A stretch of DNA of 64,000 bases, taken from positions 124,001-188,000 of the forward strand of contig CP048747.1 of assembly GCA_011752475.1 (NCBI GenBank). The letters run 5' to 3'. Positions 19,114-30,607 of the stretch are shown here, one piece after another (position 1 is the first letter of the stretch; every line of letters starts with the position of its first letter). This DNA comes from Buchnera aphidicola (Microlophium carnosum). GTDB taxonomy: Bacteria > Pseudomonadota > Gammaproteobacteria > Enterobacterales > Enterobacteriaceae. The notes below the pieces were generated by a model, which saw only the letters and a program-made list of their open reading frames with translations, did not search any database and was not told the DNA's origin. The position numbers and the translations under genes are program-made.

Positions 19114-20102
19114 TTTACATCCAGAAAGGATAATAGGGATACACTGTATATTTTATAATAATTCTTTTCTTTTTTTTTTGTATATTTTAAATATTGTATA
19201 TGTTTTAAAAATATATTTTTTTTAAATAAAAATAATAATAAAATTTAACAAAGAACTGAATTTAGAATATAATGCATAATTAGAAAAAATTAAACTATCT
19301 TATTAAAAAAGAATACAATGATATAAATGAAAAAGAAAGAAAATTATTGATCACTCAATATATATAGTAAATTATAATTCTACTTCATTTAAATTTAAAA
19401 AATAACAGTATAACGAATACAATTAAAAATGCATAAAAAACATATCTTATAATTTTATTTAATTAAGTGAATAGAAACTTTCTAAAAACTATATTAATAA
19501 ATAACATAATATAATAAAAGTAAAAAAATTATTATCTTAGCAAGAGATTATATTAATAATTTTTAATTAATATTACTTTATAACTTTTATATAGAAAAAA
19601 AAATACTTATATATTTCTAAAATACAACGATATAACTATCTAAAAAAATAAAATTACATAATTTTATGCTAGGAAATTATTTTAAAAAAAAAGCATTTTA
19701 TACAATCAATAGTAATTGCATGTAAATTTTATTAGAAGGTCACAACATTGTAATTAATATAAAAATTAAATTATTTTTACAAATATTAATTGTATTACAT
19801 AAATAGCAATTTTTATTAATTTTTATTCATAATATTTATTTAAATGTAATAAAAATCTTTTTGAACAAGTTTTTTTATTAAAAAAAATATTAAATAATAA
19901 ATCAAATATATTCAAGTGATTTTTATTGATTAAAATATACTTTCTCAGTATCATATTATGATAATATAAAAAAATTTGTATTTATATTAAAAAGTAAATT
20001 TTTACTAAAAATATATTCTTATTAATTCATAATTTTTTAATTTTTTAAATATATATAACAATATTAAAATAGAAATTATTTTTATAGGAAAAAAATAAAA
20101 AA
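19114..20102. other. Divergent intergenic region between glyQ and nfo
   Basis: About 990 bp of extremely A+T-rich DNA. I read both strands and find no open gene, RNA gene, long repeat or remnant I can name. It must hold the promoters of the glyQS and nfo transcripts. Confidence 0.5.
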
Positions 20103-20948
20103 ATGAACTATATTGGCGCACATATTAGTTCTTCTGGTGGTTTAGAAAAAGTAGTTTTACGTGCTGTTCAAATAAAAGCAACAGCTTTTTCTTTTTTTAC
20201 TAGAAATCAGCGTCAATGGCTATCTCCTCCATTAATTCAAAAAAAAATAGATTATTTCAAAGAATTATGTATTAAATATACATTTACACCTCAACAGATT
20301 TTACCTCATAGTAGTTATTTAATTAATTTAGGTCATCCCGATAATAATTTACTAAAAAAATCTAGAGTTGCTTTTATTGATGAAATAACTCGATGCAGTC
20401 AGCTCGGTTTGATATTTTTAAATTTTCATCCGGGAAGTCATTTGAATAGAATTACTGAAGATTCTTGTTTATTAAGAATTTCTGATTCTATTAATATGGC
20501 TTTAGAAAAAACTAAAAATGTCATAGCAGTGATAGAAAATACAGCAGGACAAGGGACTAATGTAGGATATTCTTTTGAACATTTATCTGAAATTGTTAAA
20601 AATGTTGATGATAAATCTAGAGTCGGAGTTTGTATTGATACGTGTCATTTGTTTGCATCAGGATATGATTTACGTACTAAACAAGACTGTGAAAATACGT
20701 TTGAAAAATTTAATAATATAATAGGATTAAAATATTTAAGAGGAATACACTTAAACGATTCTAAAAGAAAAATTAATAGTCGTGTTGATCGTCATGAAAG
20801 TTTGGGATTAGGTGAAATAGGAAAATTTGCTTTTAGATGGATTATAAGAAATAAAAATTTCTGTAATATTCCAATAATCTTAGAAACAGTTAATCCTGTT
20901 ATCTGGGAAGAAGAAATTTATTGGTTAAGATCACAATCAAAAGTATAA
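20103..20948 (+). CDS. nfo: Endonuclease IV (AP endonuclease)
   Basis: Cuts DNA at abasic sites during base excision repair; three-zinc TIM-barrel enzyme. 281 residues (E. coli 285). Metal-binding and catalytic segments are present: [47 protein letters not shown] and ILETVNP. AGGA lies about 12 bases before the ATG. rplY follows after 34 bp. Confidence 0.97.
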   Translation: MNYIGAHISSSGGLEKVVLRAVQIKATAFSFFTRNQRQWLSPPLIQKKIDYFKELCIKYTFTPQQILPHSSYLINLGHPDNNLLKKSRVAFIDEITRCSQLGLIFLNFHPGSHLNRITEDSCLLRISDSINMALEKTKNVIAVIENTAGQGTNVGYSFEHLSEIVKNVDDKSRVGVCIDTCHLFASGYDLRTKQDCENTFEKFNNIIGLKYLRGIHLNDSKRKINSRVDRHESLGLGEIGKFAFRWIIRNKNFCNIPIILETVNPVIWEEEIYWLRSQSKV

Positions 20949-20982
20949 TTAAACACTGTATTACGATAAAAGAGGTTTAAAT

Positions 20983-21270
20983 ATGTTAACGCTTCCAGTA
21001 GAAATACGAAAAGAAAAAGGTAAAAGTTTTAGTAGACGATTACGTATTAATAATAAATTACCAGGAGTGTTATATGGAATTGATCAAACTGAAATTTTAC
21101 TTATATTAGATCATAATTCTGTTTTTAATTTGCAAAAAAAAGTAGAATTTTATAGAGAAAATTTTTTCTTACTTGTTAAAGATGCAAAATATAAAGTTAA
21201 AGTGCAAGCTATTCAAAGACATTCATTTAAATTAAAATTATTGCATATTGATTTTTTGTATGTTTCTTAA
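20983..21270 (+). CDS. rplY: 50S ribosomal protein L25
   Basis: 5S rRNA-binding protein of the large subunit. 95 residues, the short single-domain form as in E. coli (94). The order of conserved pieces is right: [20 protein letters not shown], and the C-terminal [25 protein letters not shown] precedes the ATG. Confidence 0.95.
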   Translation: MLTLPVEIRKEKGKSFSRRLRINNKLPGVLYGIDQTEILLILDHNSVFNLQKKVEFYRENFFLLVKDAKYKVKVQAIQRHSFKLKLLHIDFLYVS

Positions 21271-21353
21271 ATACAAGAAATATGATCTAATATTATAAGT
21301 TTTTATTTATTTTTAAAATATTTTTTAAAACTATAATATTTATTTATTATTTT

Positions 21354-22124
21354 TTATATTCCTAATAATATAGTAGAAAAAACTTTTCTAAAAATGAACA
21401 TTGTAGGATGAAATTGTATAGCAATAAAACTCAAAATGCCAGATGACATAGTTAAAATAGCTAACCATCCAATCTTTTTCTTAGTAAAAAAAGAAGCAGT
21501 ATAATTTATATGATTTTTTCTTATTTTCCACCATTTTGATATTAGCCAAATTCCTAACCATATCAAAATTGAAATAAGCAACAAAAACCATTTAAAATAA
21601 TCATTGGGTGAACTTTGTGGTATTTTTATAGCAATTCCCGTGACTATGCCAGGGAAAAAATATACTGGAGGCCATAATATACATCCAATAATACTAGGAA
21701 AAATAAATTTTTTTAATGGTAGTTTTAACATTCCAGAAACCATTGGTATTAAAGGTCTAGTTGGCCCTATAAATCGTCCGATAATAATAGTAATCATGCT
21801 ATGTTTATGTAATATAGATTTAGTTTTATCGAGTAATTTTTGATTTTTTTTCAAAAAATTAAATGTATATAGCCAATTTTTAAAATACAAGCCAATATAG
21901 TATGAAATCCAATCGCCTAGTAAACATCCGATTGTACCAGATGCCCAAGCTGGATAAAATAATAATCTTCCATCACCTATGAATGTGCCTAACGTAGTCA
22001 TTAAAATAATACCGGGAAGCAATAATCCTACTAATGCAAGAGATTCTAAAAAAGAAATGGTTCCAACTACTAAGAGAGAGTATGTTAAAGATTGTGTTAT
22101 AAAAGATATTAACCAAGATTCCAT
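21354..22124 (-). CDS. yabI: YabI, DedA-family membrane protein
   Basis: Inner-membrane protein of the DedA (SNARE-associated/VTT) family, linked in other bacteria to membrane lipid and proton-gradient homeostasis. 256 residues (E. coli YabI 254). Family motifs: ESLALVGLLLPG, the GRFIGPTRPLIPMVSGM segment with its arginines, and about five hydrophobic segments. Diverges from surA across a 219 bp gap. Confidence 0.94.
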   Translation of the reverse strand: MESWLISFITQSLTYSLLVVGTISFLESLALVGLLLPGIILMTTLGTFIGDGRLLFYPAWASGTIGCLLGDWISYYIGLYFKNWLYTFNFLKKNQKLLDKTKSILHKHSMITIIIGRFIGPTRPLIPMVSGMLKLPLKKFIFPSIIGCILWPPVYFFPGIVTGIAIKIPQSSPNDYFKWFLLLISILIWLGIWLISKWWKIRKNHINYTASFFTKKKIGWLAILTMSSGILSFIAIQFHPTMFIFRKVFSTILLGI

Positions 22125-22343
22125 AAATTTTCATCATTTTAAGTTTTTTATATTAAGACTAAATTTTTACATAAATATTTTATACTTTATATTTTTTTTA
22201 AAATAACCTCAAGAAAATATTGTAAATTTATTTTAACTTTTTAAAAGACTTTTAAAACCAAGTATAAAAAATATTTTCTATTATATAATCTATAATAAAA
22301 ATATTTTAGTATAAAACACTTATTTATAAAAAGAAGAATTGTA

Positions 22344-23636
22344 ATGAAAGTATGTATTTTTTTAATTTTTTATATTTTTACTAGCGTTTCCTATGTTTTA
22401 GCTAAAGATAAAGAAATAGATAATATTGTAGCAATTGTAAATGATGAAGTTATATTGAATAGCGATCTAAATGAGATTCTTTTTTTACTAAAAAAAGACG
22501 AGAAAAATTTTAGAACCCCTGTAAAAGATAATTTTTTAAAAGAAAAAGTAATTCAAAAGTTAATTTTAGATTCTTTAATATTACAAGAAGCAAATAGAAT
22601 GCATATTACTATTACTAAAGAACAAATTAATTCTGTTGTTAAAAATATTGCTTTAAAAAAAAATATTAGTGTTAATCAGTTAAAAAATTATATTTTATTA
22701 CATGATTTTAATACCCATTTTTATTATGACAATTATATAAAAAACATTGAAAGATCAATAAAAATAAAAATAGTGCAAGATTATGAGCTTCGCAAACGAA
22801 TTAACATTTCAGAAGAAGAAGTCAATGTGATTTTTAAAAAATTTATACAAGACAATAAAAAATTTCAAAAGATAAATTTAAGTTATATTTTATTACCTGT
22901 TTTTAAAAACGATTCCGATAATACCATTAAAAGTAGAAAAAAAATAGCAGAAAGAATCGTAAATAAACTGCAGAAAGGTTATGATTTTGAAAAACTTTTG
23001 ATAGATTATAAAAAACATAAATCTGTTTTTTTAGTAAAAAAAATGTTTTGGATGAATTGGTTAAATATACAAAATAGTTTTTCTAAAACTGTAAATATTG
23101 TTAAAAAAAATCAAATTTTAGGTCCGTTTAGAGAAAATAAAGGATTTTATATTTTAAAAGTAAATGACATTAAAAACAATAAAGAAAATATTAAAACTGA
23201 ATTTTATATGCAACATTGTCTCATAAAACCTTCTGTTATTTTAACAGATTTAGAAGCAAAAAAACATATTTTTAATATATATAAAAATATTAAGCAAGGT
23301 ATTTATAGTTTCGATGATGCAGTCAAAAATTTATCTCATGATTCTTATTCATCTAATAAAAAAGGTGATATAGGATGGATTTCACAAAACTCACTTAATC
23401 TTAATTTGAATAAAGAATTTTTACATTTAAATACAAATGAAATTAGTAGACCTATTAAGTCGAATATTGGTTGGCATATATTTAAGTTATTAGATAAGCG
23501 TCAAGTACATCAATTTGATAGTTTTCAAAAGCAACAAGTTTATAATATTATATTGAATCACAAAATAATATTAGAAAAGCATCATTGGGTCGAAGAACTT
23601 AAAAAAAATTCTTATATAAAAATTATAAGACCGTAA
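22344..23636 (+). CDS. surA: Periplasmic chaperone SurA
   Basis: Outer-membrane protein chaperone with two parvulin-type domains. 430 residues (E. coli 428). A signal peptide is visible (MKVCIFLIFYIFTSVSYVLA). The N-terminal chaperone part (IDNIVAIVNDEVILNSDL) is clear, the second parvulin domain (about 285-390, with NKKGDIGWIS and SNIGWHIFKLLD) keeps the usual pattern, while the first (about 175-280) is divergent and lacks the GG-LGW pattern. Followed by rsmA after about 50 bp; the pdxA gene between them in E. coli is gone. Confidence 0.95.
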   Translation: MKVCIFLIFYIFTSVSYVLAKDKEIDNIVAIVNDEVILNSDLNEILFLLKKDEKNFRTPVKDNFLKEKVIQKLILDSLILQEANRMHITITKEQINSVVKNIALKKNISVNQLKNYILLHDFNTHFYYDNYIKNIERSIKIKIVQDYELRKRINISEEEVNVIFKKFIQDNKKFQKINLSYILLPVFKNDSDNTIKSRKKIAERIVNKLQKGYDFEKLLIDYKKHKSVFLVKKMFWMNWLNIQNSFSKTVNIVKKNQILGPFRENKGFYILKVNDIKNNKENIKTEFYMQHCLIKPSVILTDLEAKKHIFNIYKNIKQGIYSFDDAVKNLSHDSYSSNKKGDIGWISQNSLNLNLNKEFLHLNTNEISRPIKSNIGWHIFKLLDKRQVHQFDSFQKQQVYNIILNHKIILEKHHWVEELKKNSYIKIIRP

Positions 23637-23686
23637 AAATATTTTCCTCAATAAAATTTAAACATTAAATAATTTACTGTAAATTC

Positions 23687-24511
23687 ATGATAATAAAACA
23701 TTCTAAAAAATATCGTCCTTCGAAAAGGTATGGGCAAAATTTTCTGATAAATCAAAATATTATTCAAAATATCATTAAAATAATTAATCCAAATATAAAA
23801 CAAACATTAGTAGAAATTGGACCAGGATTAGGTGCATTAACAAAACCCATCTGTCAATTATTAAACGAACTAATTGTTATTGAATTAGATTCTAATTTAT
23901 TATTCTTCTTACAAAAGTATGCATTTTATTCAAAATTAATAGTTTTTCATCAAGATGCTTTAAATTTTAATTATATAGATTTATTTGACAAAAAAAAACA
24001 ATTAATTCGTATTTTTGGGAATTTACCGTATAATATTTCTACTTCTCTAATCATTTTATTATTTAAACAAATTACAGTGATTCAAGATATGAATTTTATG
24101 TTACAAAAAGAAGTTGCAGAAAGATTAATTGCTGTTCCCGGGAATAAATCTTATTGTCGTTTAAGTATTATATCTCAATATCATTGTAATATTAAAATAT
24201 TATTAAAAGTTATACCTGAAGATTTTCGACCTATTCCTAAAGTCCATTCTGTTTTTGTGAATTTAACTCCCCACATTAATTTTCCTTATTTTGTATATGA
24301 CATCAATATTTTAAGCTTAATTACCAAAAATTCTTTTCAGAATAGAAGAAAAACTTTGCGTCATAGTTTAAAAAATTTATTTTCTGAAAAAGAATTAATT
24401 CAGTTAAAAATTAATCCCAAATTACGAGCTGAAAATATTTCTATTTCTCAGTATTGTCAATTATCTAATTATTTATATACAAAATCTAATTCTGGTTTAA
24501 CAGTCAATTAA
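23687..24511 (+). CDS. rsmA: 16S rRNA adenine dimethyltransferase RsmA (KsgA)
   Basis: Dimethylates two adjacent adenines near the 3' end of 16S rRNA during 30S maturation. 274 residues (E. coli 273). Motifs: YGQNFLINQN at the N-terminus, SAM-binding EIGPGLGALT, catalytic FGNLPYNIS, and the C-terminal NRRKTLRHSL. apaH follows 43 bp later; apaG, present between them in E. coli, is absent. Confidence 0.97.
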   Translation: MIIKHSKKYRPSKRYGQNFLINQNIIQNIIKIINPNIKQTLVEIGPGLGALTKPICQLLNELIVIELDSNLLFFLQKYAFYSKLIVFHQDALNFNYIDLFDKKKQLIRIFGNLPYNISTSLIILLFKQITVIQDMNFMLQKEVAERLIAVPGNKSYCRLSIISQYHCNIKILLKVIPEDFRPIPKVHSVFVNLTPHINFPYFVYDINILSLITKNSFQNRRKTLRHSLKNLFSEKELIQLKINPKLRAENISISQYCQLSNYLYTKSNSGLTVN

Positions 24512-24554
24512 TAAATTTTTAATGCTTGATGTTCATTTTACAGAGGTATAAAAT

Positions 24555-25373
24555 ATGAGTACTTATTTTATAAGCGATATACATGGTTGTTATAAAGAAT
24601 TTAGGATGCTATTAGAAAAATCATCTTTTAATAATAAAAAAGATTACTTATGGATTGCAGGTGATTTAGTATCTAGAGGTCCTGATTCTCTTCATGTGCT
24701 CAGGTATCTTTATTCTTTACAAAATAGAGTTCAAATAGTTTTAGGTAATCATGATATAAATTTAATTGCAGTACATGCTGGTGTAAAAAAAAATAAAAAA
24801 GAAAACTGTTTTGATGAATTTCTTTCTTCATCAGATAGTGTTGAATTAATAAATTGGCTTCGTTCTCAATCTCTTTTAAAAATTGATGAAAAACGAAAAA
24901 TAATCATGTCACATGCTGGAATGAGTCCGCAATGGGATATTAATACCGCAAGAGTTTGTGCATTAGAAATCGAAGATTCTTTATCTCATAAAAATTATTC
25001 TTTATTTCTTAAAGAAATGTATTATAATAATAATGTAAATTTTTGGAGATTAAATTTAAATCAATTAGATAGACTTCGATATGCTATAAATTCTCTTACA
25101 AGAATGAGATATTGTTATCCTGATACTCGATTGAACATGTTTTATAAACAATCTCCTAATCTTGTTAAAGATCCTTTACGACCATGGTTTTTAATGCCAT
25201 CTAATATTTCAAAAGTTTATTCTATTTTTTTTGGACACTGGTCTTCCTTAAAAGGAACATATGTTCCGAAACCTTTTTTTTCATTAGATGGTGGTTGTTG
25301 TTGGGGGGAAGAATTAATTATGTTGCGATGGGAAGACAAAAAATGGTTTTCACAACCTTTTTTATCAAAATAG
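24555..25373 (+). CDS. apaH: Diadenosine tetraphosphatase (ApaH)
   Basis: Hydrolyses Ap4A symmetrically to two ADP. 272 residues (E. coli 280). Metallophosphatase motifs: SDIHGCYKEF, GDLVSRGPDS, GNHDINLI, and a later MSHAGMSPQWD. CAGAGG precedes the ATG. It converges with folA. Confidence 0.97.
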   Translation: MSTYFISDIHGCYKEFRMLLEKSSFNNKKDYLWIAGDLVSRGPDSLHVLRYLYSLQNRVQIVLGNHDINLIAVHAGVKKNKKENCFDEFLSSSDSVELINWLRSQSLLKIDEKRKIIMSHAGMSPQWDINTARVCALEIEDSLSHKNYSLFLKEMYYNNNVNFWRLNLNQLDRLRYAINSLTRMRYCYPDTRLNMFYKQSPNLVKDPLRPWFLMPSNISKVYSIFFGHWSSLKGTYVPKPFFSLDGGCCWGEELIMLRWEDKKWFSQPFLSK

Positions 25374-25408
25374 TTGATATAAATTATATATTTTAATAAA
25401 TATCTATT

Positions 25409-25891
25409 TTATCTAGATAAAATTTCAAAAGAATAATTATATGGATTTTTTGAATTTTTAGTAATTTTTTTTCTAAATAATACTTTCCAATATGGATATA
25501 ATCTATATTCAGGAAAATAAGCATCACCAATAATATTAATATCTATATGAGTTAAATATAATTTATTAGCATAAAATAACATTTTTTTATATATTTTAGA
25601 ACCTCCAATTACCATAATTTCTTGATTACATTGAGCAGAGATAATCGCATTAGATATTGAATTAGCCCAAATTATACCTTCTGTTTTAATTTCATTACTA
25701 CTAATGACTATATTTTTACGCATTGGTAAAGGATTTCGAATAGATTCCCAAGTTATACGACCCATAATTATATTTTTATTTATTGTTTTTTCTTTGAACC
25801 ATTTCAAATCTTCTGGAATATACCAAGGTATTTTATTATTGTACCCAATAACTAGGTTATTAGATATGGCCGCAATTAAACTTATATTCAT
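25409..25891 (-). CDS. folA: Dihydrofolate reductase
   Basis: Reduces dihydrofolate to tetrahydrofolate with NADPH. The start at 25891 (MNISLIAAISNNLVIG) gives 160 residues, against 159 in E. coli. The frame is open to an ATG nine codons further upstream, but those residues have no counterpart. The catalytic acid is in IPEDLKWF; NADPH-binding stretches IIMGRITWESI and MVIGGSKIYKKML are intact. Confidence 0.96.
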   Translation of the reverse strand: MNISLIAAISNNLVIGYNNKIPWYIPEDLKWFKEKTINKNIIMGRITWESIRNPLPMRKNIVISSNEIKTEGIIWANSISNAIISAQCNQEIMVIGGSKIYKKMLFYANKLYLTHIDINIIGDAYFPEYRLYPYWKVLFRKKITKNSKNPYNYSFEILSR

Positions 25892-25975
25892 GAACAGATA
25901 AAGATCCTTTATATGCATTATAAATATGTTTTACAACATATTTATAAACATTTATGTGATTTAAGTAAAATTAAA

Positions 25976-28900
25976 TTATTTTTTATTATAAAATAATTTT
26001 ATTTTTTTATGCATCTCTTGTAGAGAATTAATATTTTTTATTGGATTTTCATTTAATGCTATAACAGTTGCAAAAGCTCCATTCACTGTCGTATCATAGT
26101 GTACTTTATATTGCAGAGCACTACGACATATTAATTTTGAATCTTTTATTCCTTGATGACAAGATGCAGTGTTAACGATATAAGAATATTCTCCATTTTT
26201 TAAACGATCTTGTATGTGAGGACGTCCTTCATGTACTTTATTTACTAATCTAGATGCAATTCCAGATTTTTTTAAAGCCATAGATGTACCCTTTGTTGCA
26301 TCTATTTTAAATCCGATTTTTTTTAATTTAACAGCTAGATTTATAATATTATTTTTATCATCATCTCTTACTGAAAGAAGAACACGACCTGATGTTTTCA
26401 TGTTTGTATGAGCGCCTAACATGGCTTTTGAAAAAGCTTCAGAAAAGTTCTTTCCAATACCCATTACTTCTCCTGTAGAACGCATTTCTGGACCTAGTAT
26501 AGGATCAACACCTTGAAATTTATCAAATGGGAGAATAGCTTCTTTCACTGAAAAATATGGAGGAATTATTTCCTGCATATAACCTTGTTCTAATAATGTT
26601 TTACCATACATTACTCGTGCAGAAATTTTTGCTAATGCAAGACCAGTTGCTTTTGAAATAAATGGGACTGTTCGTGCTGCTCTTGGATTTGCTTCAATAA
26701 TATAGATTATATTTTTTTTAATAGCAAATTGTACATTCATTAGTCCTTTTATAGATAATTCAAAAGCTAGTTTTATTACTTGTTTTCTAATTGTATTTTG
26801 AATCTGATTAGTTAAAGTATATACTGGTAATGAGCATGCAGAATCGCCAGAATGAACTCCAGCTTGTTCAATATGCTCCATAATTCCTCCAATTAAAACT
26901 GTTTTTCCATCACAGACAGCATCTACATCTACTTCTGTTGCATAATCTAAATATTGGTCTAATAAAATCGGTGTAGTATTGTTTTCTTTTAATGCTATTT
27001 TAAAATAATTTTCTAAACCATCTGGTCCATAAACAATTTCCATTGCTCTACCACCTAAAACATAAGACGGTCGTACCATTATTGGATATCCAATAATATC
27101 AGCTTTTTTATAAGCTTCATCTAAATTCAGGACGGTTGCATTTAAAGGTTGTTTTAGTTGTAATTTACTAACAGTTTTTTGAAAACGATGACGATCTTCT
27201 GCGTTATCAATAGCATCTGGACTTGTTCCTATTATAGGAACACCTTCTTTTTCAAATTCACGCGCTAATTTTAACGGGGTTTGTCCTCCATACTGAATAA
27301 TAATTCCTTTTGGTTTTTCTATTCTGACGATTTCTAAAACATTTTCTAATGTAATTGGTTCAAAATATAGTCTATCTGAAATATCATAATCAGTAGATAC
27401 TGTTTCTGGATTACAGTTAATCATAATTGCTTCGAAACCATCTTCTCTCAAAGCTTGAGCTGCATGCACACAGCAATAGTCAAATTCTATACCCTGTCCT
27501 ATTCTATTGGGACCACCTCCTAATATAATAATTTTCTTATCATTTTTATTTGGATGTGATTCACATTCATCTTCCCATGTTGAATACATATATGCTGTTT
27601 CAGTTGAAAATTCAGCTGAACACGTATCAATTCTTTTGTACACAGGATGTAAATTTAATTTATAACGTAATTTTCTGATTTCACTTTCATTTTTCTGAGT
27701 CAGTATTGCAATACGTTGATCAGAAAAACCTTTTCTTTTAATAAAATAAAAGAAGTCATATTTTAATCCAATAAATCCATTTTTTATGATTTTTTTCTCT
27801 AGAAGAATAATTTCTTCAATTTGTACGAGAAACCATGGATCAATAGATGTTAAATTAAATACATCATTAACAGACATACCAGATCGGAATGCATCACCTA
27901 TGTACCAAATACGTTCGGCACCAGCATCTTTTAATTCATGTCTAATTTTTATTAAACATTCTGGATCCAGATGACATATTTTTGAATCAAAACCACTAGC
28001 ACCTACTTCTAATCCACGTATAGCTTTTTGTATAGATTCTTGGAAAGTACGACCTATTGCCATTACTTCTCCAACAGACTTCATTTGTGTAGTAAGTCTA
28101 TCATCGCATCCTGGAAATTTTTCAAAATTAAATCTAGGAATTTTTGTAACTATATAATCTATTGATGGTTCAAACGATGCAGTAGTATTCGTGCCTGTTA
28201 TGTCATTTGCAAGTTCATCTAGTGTATATCCAACAGCTAATTTGGCTGCTATTTTTGCAATAGGAAATCCTGTGGCTTTAGATGCTAAAGCAGAAGAACG
28301 AGAAACTCTAGGATTCATTTCAATAACAATCATTCGACCATTTTTCGGGTTAATTGAAAATTGCACATTAGAGCCACCTGTTTCTACACCTATCTCTCGT
28401 AAAATTGACATAGATGCATTTCTCATTATTTGATATTCTTTATCCGTGAGAGTTTGAGCAGGTGCTACAGTAATTGAATCTCCTGTATGAATACCCATTG
28501 GATCTAAATTCTCAATTGAACATACTATAATACAATTATCATTTTTATCTCGAACAACTTCCATTTCATACTCTTTCCAACCAATCAGTGATTCATCAAT
28601 TAGAAGTTCTGTGCTAGGAGACAATTTAAGACCTCTTTCACAGATTATTTCAAATTCTTCGTGATTATAGGCAATTCCTCCTCCATGTCCACCCATGGTA
28701 AAAGAGGGACGAATAATACATGGAAAACCTACATTGTCTAAAACTGAAAATGCTTCTTGCATATTATGTGCAATACCACATTTAGCAGTTTCTAAATTTA
28801 ATTTTTTCATTGAATAATCAAATAATTTTCTATTCTCAGCTTTTTTGATTGCATCAACTGTTGCTCCTATTATTTTGACACCATATGTATCCAAAATACC

Positions 28901-29215
28901 TTGATGATCTAATTCTAAGACACAGTTTAAAGCTGTTTGACCTCCCATAGTTGGAAGCAGTGCATCTGGTTTTTCTTTTTGAATAATTTTTTCTACTATT
29001 TTCCAATGAATTGGTTCAACATATGTAGCATCAGCCATACAAGGATCTGTCATAATAGTTGCAGGATTAGAATTTACAAGTATTATTTTATATCCTTCTT
29101 CTTTTAAAGCTTTACAAGCTTGTGCACCCGAATAGTCAAATTCACATGCTTGTCCAATTACTATTGGACCTGCTCCAAGAATTAAAATTGATTTTATATC
29201 AGTAGATTTAGGCAT
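25976..29215 (-). CDS. carB: Carbamoyl-phosphate synthase large subunit
   Basis: Makes carbamoyl phosphate from bicarbonate, ammonia (from CarA) and two ATP, feeding pyrimidines and arginine. 1079 residues (E. coli 1073) with the typical internal duplication: two ATP-grasp halves (about 1-400 and 555-935), each with its own NPR motif ([18 protein letters not shown] and [18 protein letters not shown]). The C-terminal allosteric domain (about 940-1079) keeps [15 protein letters not shown] and DATKGTS, so effector control may persist. Begins 17 bp after carA. Confidence 0.98.
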   Translation of the reverse strand: MPKSTDIKSILILGAGPIVIGQACEFDYSGAQACKALKEEGYKIILVNSNPATIMTDPCMADATYVEPIHWKIVEKIIQKEKPDALLPTMGGQTALNCVLELDHQGILDTYGVKIIGATVDAIKKAENRKLFDYSMKKLNLETAKCGIAHNMQEAFSVLDNVGFPCIIRPSFTMGGHGGGIAYNHEEFEIICERGLKLSPSTELLIDESLIGWKEYEMEVVRDKNDNCIIVCSIENLDPMGIHTGDSITVAPAQTLTDKEYQIMRNASMSILREIGVETGGSNVQFSINPKNGRMIVIEMNPRVSRSSALASKATGFPIAKIAAKLAVGYTLDELANDITGTNTTASFEPSIDYIVTKIPRFNFEKFPGCDDRLTTQMKSVGEVMAIGRTFQESIQKAIRGLEVGASGFDSKICHLDPECLIKIRHELKDAGAERIWYIGDAFRSGMSVNDVFNLTSIDPWFLVQIEEIILLEKKIIKNGFIGLKYDFFYFIKRKGFSDQRIAILTQKNESEIRKLRYKLNLHPVYKRIDTCSAEFSTETAYMYSTWEDECESHPNKNDKKIIILGGGPNRIGQGIEFDYCCVHAAQALREDGFEAIMINCNPETVSTDYDISDRLYFEPITLENVLEIVRIEKPKGIIIQYGGQTPLKLAREFEKEGVPIIGTSPDAIDNAEDRHRFQKTVSKLQLKQPLNATVLNLDEAYKKADIIGYPIMVRPSYVLGGRAMEIVYGPDGLENYFKIALKENNTTPILLDQYLDYATEVDVDAVCDGKTVLIGGIMEHIEQAGVHSGDSACSLPVYTLTNQIQNTIRKQVIKLAFELSIKGLMNVQFAIKKNIIYIIEANPRAARTVPFISKATGLALAKISARVMYGKTLLEQGYMQEIIPPYFSVKEAILPFDKFQGVDPILGPEMRSTGEVMGIGKNFSEAFSKAMLGAHTNMKTSGRVLLSVRDDDKNNIINLAVKLKKIGFKIDATKGTSMALKKSGIASRLVNKVHEGRPHIQDRLKNGEYSYIVNTASCHQGIKDSKLICRSALQYKVHYDTTVNGAFATVIALNENPIKNINSLQEMHKKIKLFYNKK

Positions 29216-29232
29216 TTTTTTTCCCTAATTAA

Positions 29233-30381
29233 TTACTGAGTTTTAGTTTTTTTATAAATGATTAATTTAATGAAACGATCAAATAAAGATGAAGCGTCAT
29301 GTGGTCCAGGGCTTGCTTCTGGATGACCTTGAAAACTAAATGCTAATTTATTAGTTAAAGATAGTCCTTGTAATGTTCCATCAAAAAGAGAACTATGTGT
29401 AATTTCTATATTATTTGGCATATTGTTAGTATCCACAGTAAAACTATGGTTTTGAGAAGTAATGATAACTCGGTTACTTTGAATTTCTTTGACAGGATGA
29501 TTAGCTCCATGATGTCCAAATTTCATTTTTATAATTTTAGCTCCGCTAGCTAAAGCGAGAAGTTGATGTCCCAAACATATTCCAAAAATAGGAATATTGA
29601 TTTTTAAAAAATATTGAATAGCATTAATCGCATAATCACAAGGTCTAGGATCACCTGGACCATTAGATAAGAAAATTCCATCTGGGAATAAATTTAAAAC
29701 AATTTTTGGATCAGTTGTAGCAGGAACAATTGTTAAACGGCATCCTCTATCTACAAGCATACGAAGTATATTTCTTTTAACTCCAAAGTCATACACAATA
29801 ACATGAAATAAAAATTTTTGTTTTTTAATAGAAATAAAATTTTTTTTATTAAAAGTAAAACTTCCTTGATCCCAATTATAAATAGATTTAGTAGATACTT
29901 TTTTTGCTAAATCTAATCCTTGCAAACTTAGAAAGTTTCTAGCTTTTTGATGTGCTATAGTATAATTCTCTTTTTTATCTTCTATAATACATCCATTTTG
30001 TGAACCCTTTATTCGTAAAATACGGGTTAGTTTTCTTGTATCAATATCGGATATAGCAACAATATTATTATCTTTTAAGTAAGATGATAAACTTTTTTTA
30101 TTTCGGTAATTACTTGCAATTGGTGATAAATCACGGATAATAAGACCCTTTACATAAATTTTAGATGATTCTGCATCATGAGGATTAGTTCCAACATTTC
30201 CAATGTGGGGATGAGTTAATGTGACAATCTGATGTGAATAAGAGGGATCAGTAATTATTTCTTGGTAACCAGTTATTGATGTATTAAAAACAACTTCCCC
30301 TACAGTCACTCCTTTAGCTCCAATAGCTCGTCCGTGAAATCTAGTCCCATCTTCTAAAACTAGTACTGCTGATTGACTCAA
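29233..30381 (-). CDS. carA: Carbamoyl-phosphate synthase small subunit (UUG start)
   Basis: Glutamine amidotransferase subunit that supplies ammonia to CarB. I place the start at TTG (30381): GGAGG lies 7 bases before it, the first residues ([13 protein letters not shown]) match E. coli, and the product is then 382 residues, the same as E. coli, whose carA also uses UUG. The ATG at 30393 contains the GGAGG itself and would add four residues without counterpart. Catalytic triad motifs: [12 protein letters not shown] with the cysteine, and [11 protein letters not shown]. Confidence 0.94.
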   Translation of the reverse strand: MSQSAVLVLEDGTRFHGRAIGAKGVTVGEVVFNTSITGYQEIITDPSYSHQIVTLTHPHIGNVGTNPHDAESSKIYVKGLIIRDLSPIASNYRNKKSLSSYLKDNNIVAISDIDTRKLTRILRIKGSQNGCIIEDKKENYTIAHQKARNFLSLQGLDLAKKVSTKSIYNWDQGSFTFNKKNFISIKKQKFLFHVIVYDFGVKRNILRMLVDRGCRLTIVPATTDPKIVLNLFPDGIFLSNGPGDPRPCDYAINAIQYFLKINIPIFGICLGHQLLALASGAKIIKMKFGHHGANHPVKEIQSNRVIITSQNHSFTVDTNNMPNNIEITHSSLFDGTLQGLSLTNKLAFSFQGHPEASPGPHDASSLFDRFIKLIIYKKTKTQ

Positions 30382-30607
30382 AACATCCTCCATTAAAAAA
30401 CTTGCTTTGATACGTGAATTGTTATTAATGCTGTATTAATTACGTATTATTTTAACTAAAATTAATATTTTTGTCTATTATCAAGATAAAAATTTATATT
30501 TTCTTAGAAAATTAATATCTAATTTAATATATATATTTTTTAATTCTAAGTATGTATTCAACGTAATAAAGATTATAAATAAGATGATTTTTATTCAATT
30601 ATTTTTT
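30382..30607. other. Region between carA and dapB
   Basis: 226 bp upstream of carA and downstream of dapB, both minus strand. No gene is visible. It should contain the carAB promoter; I could not recognise ArgR or purine/pyrimidine regulator sites of the E. coli type. Confidence 0.4.
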
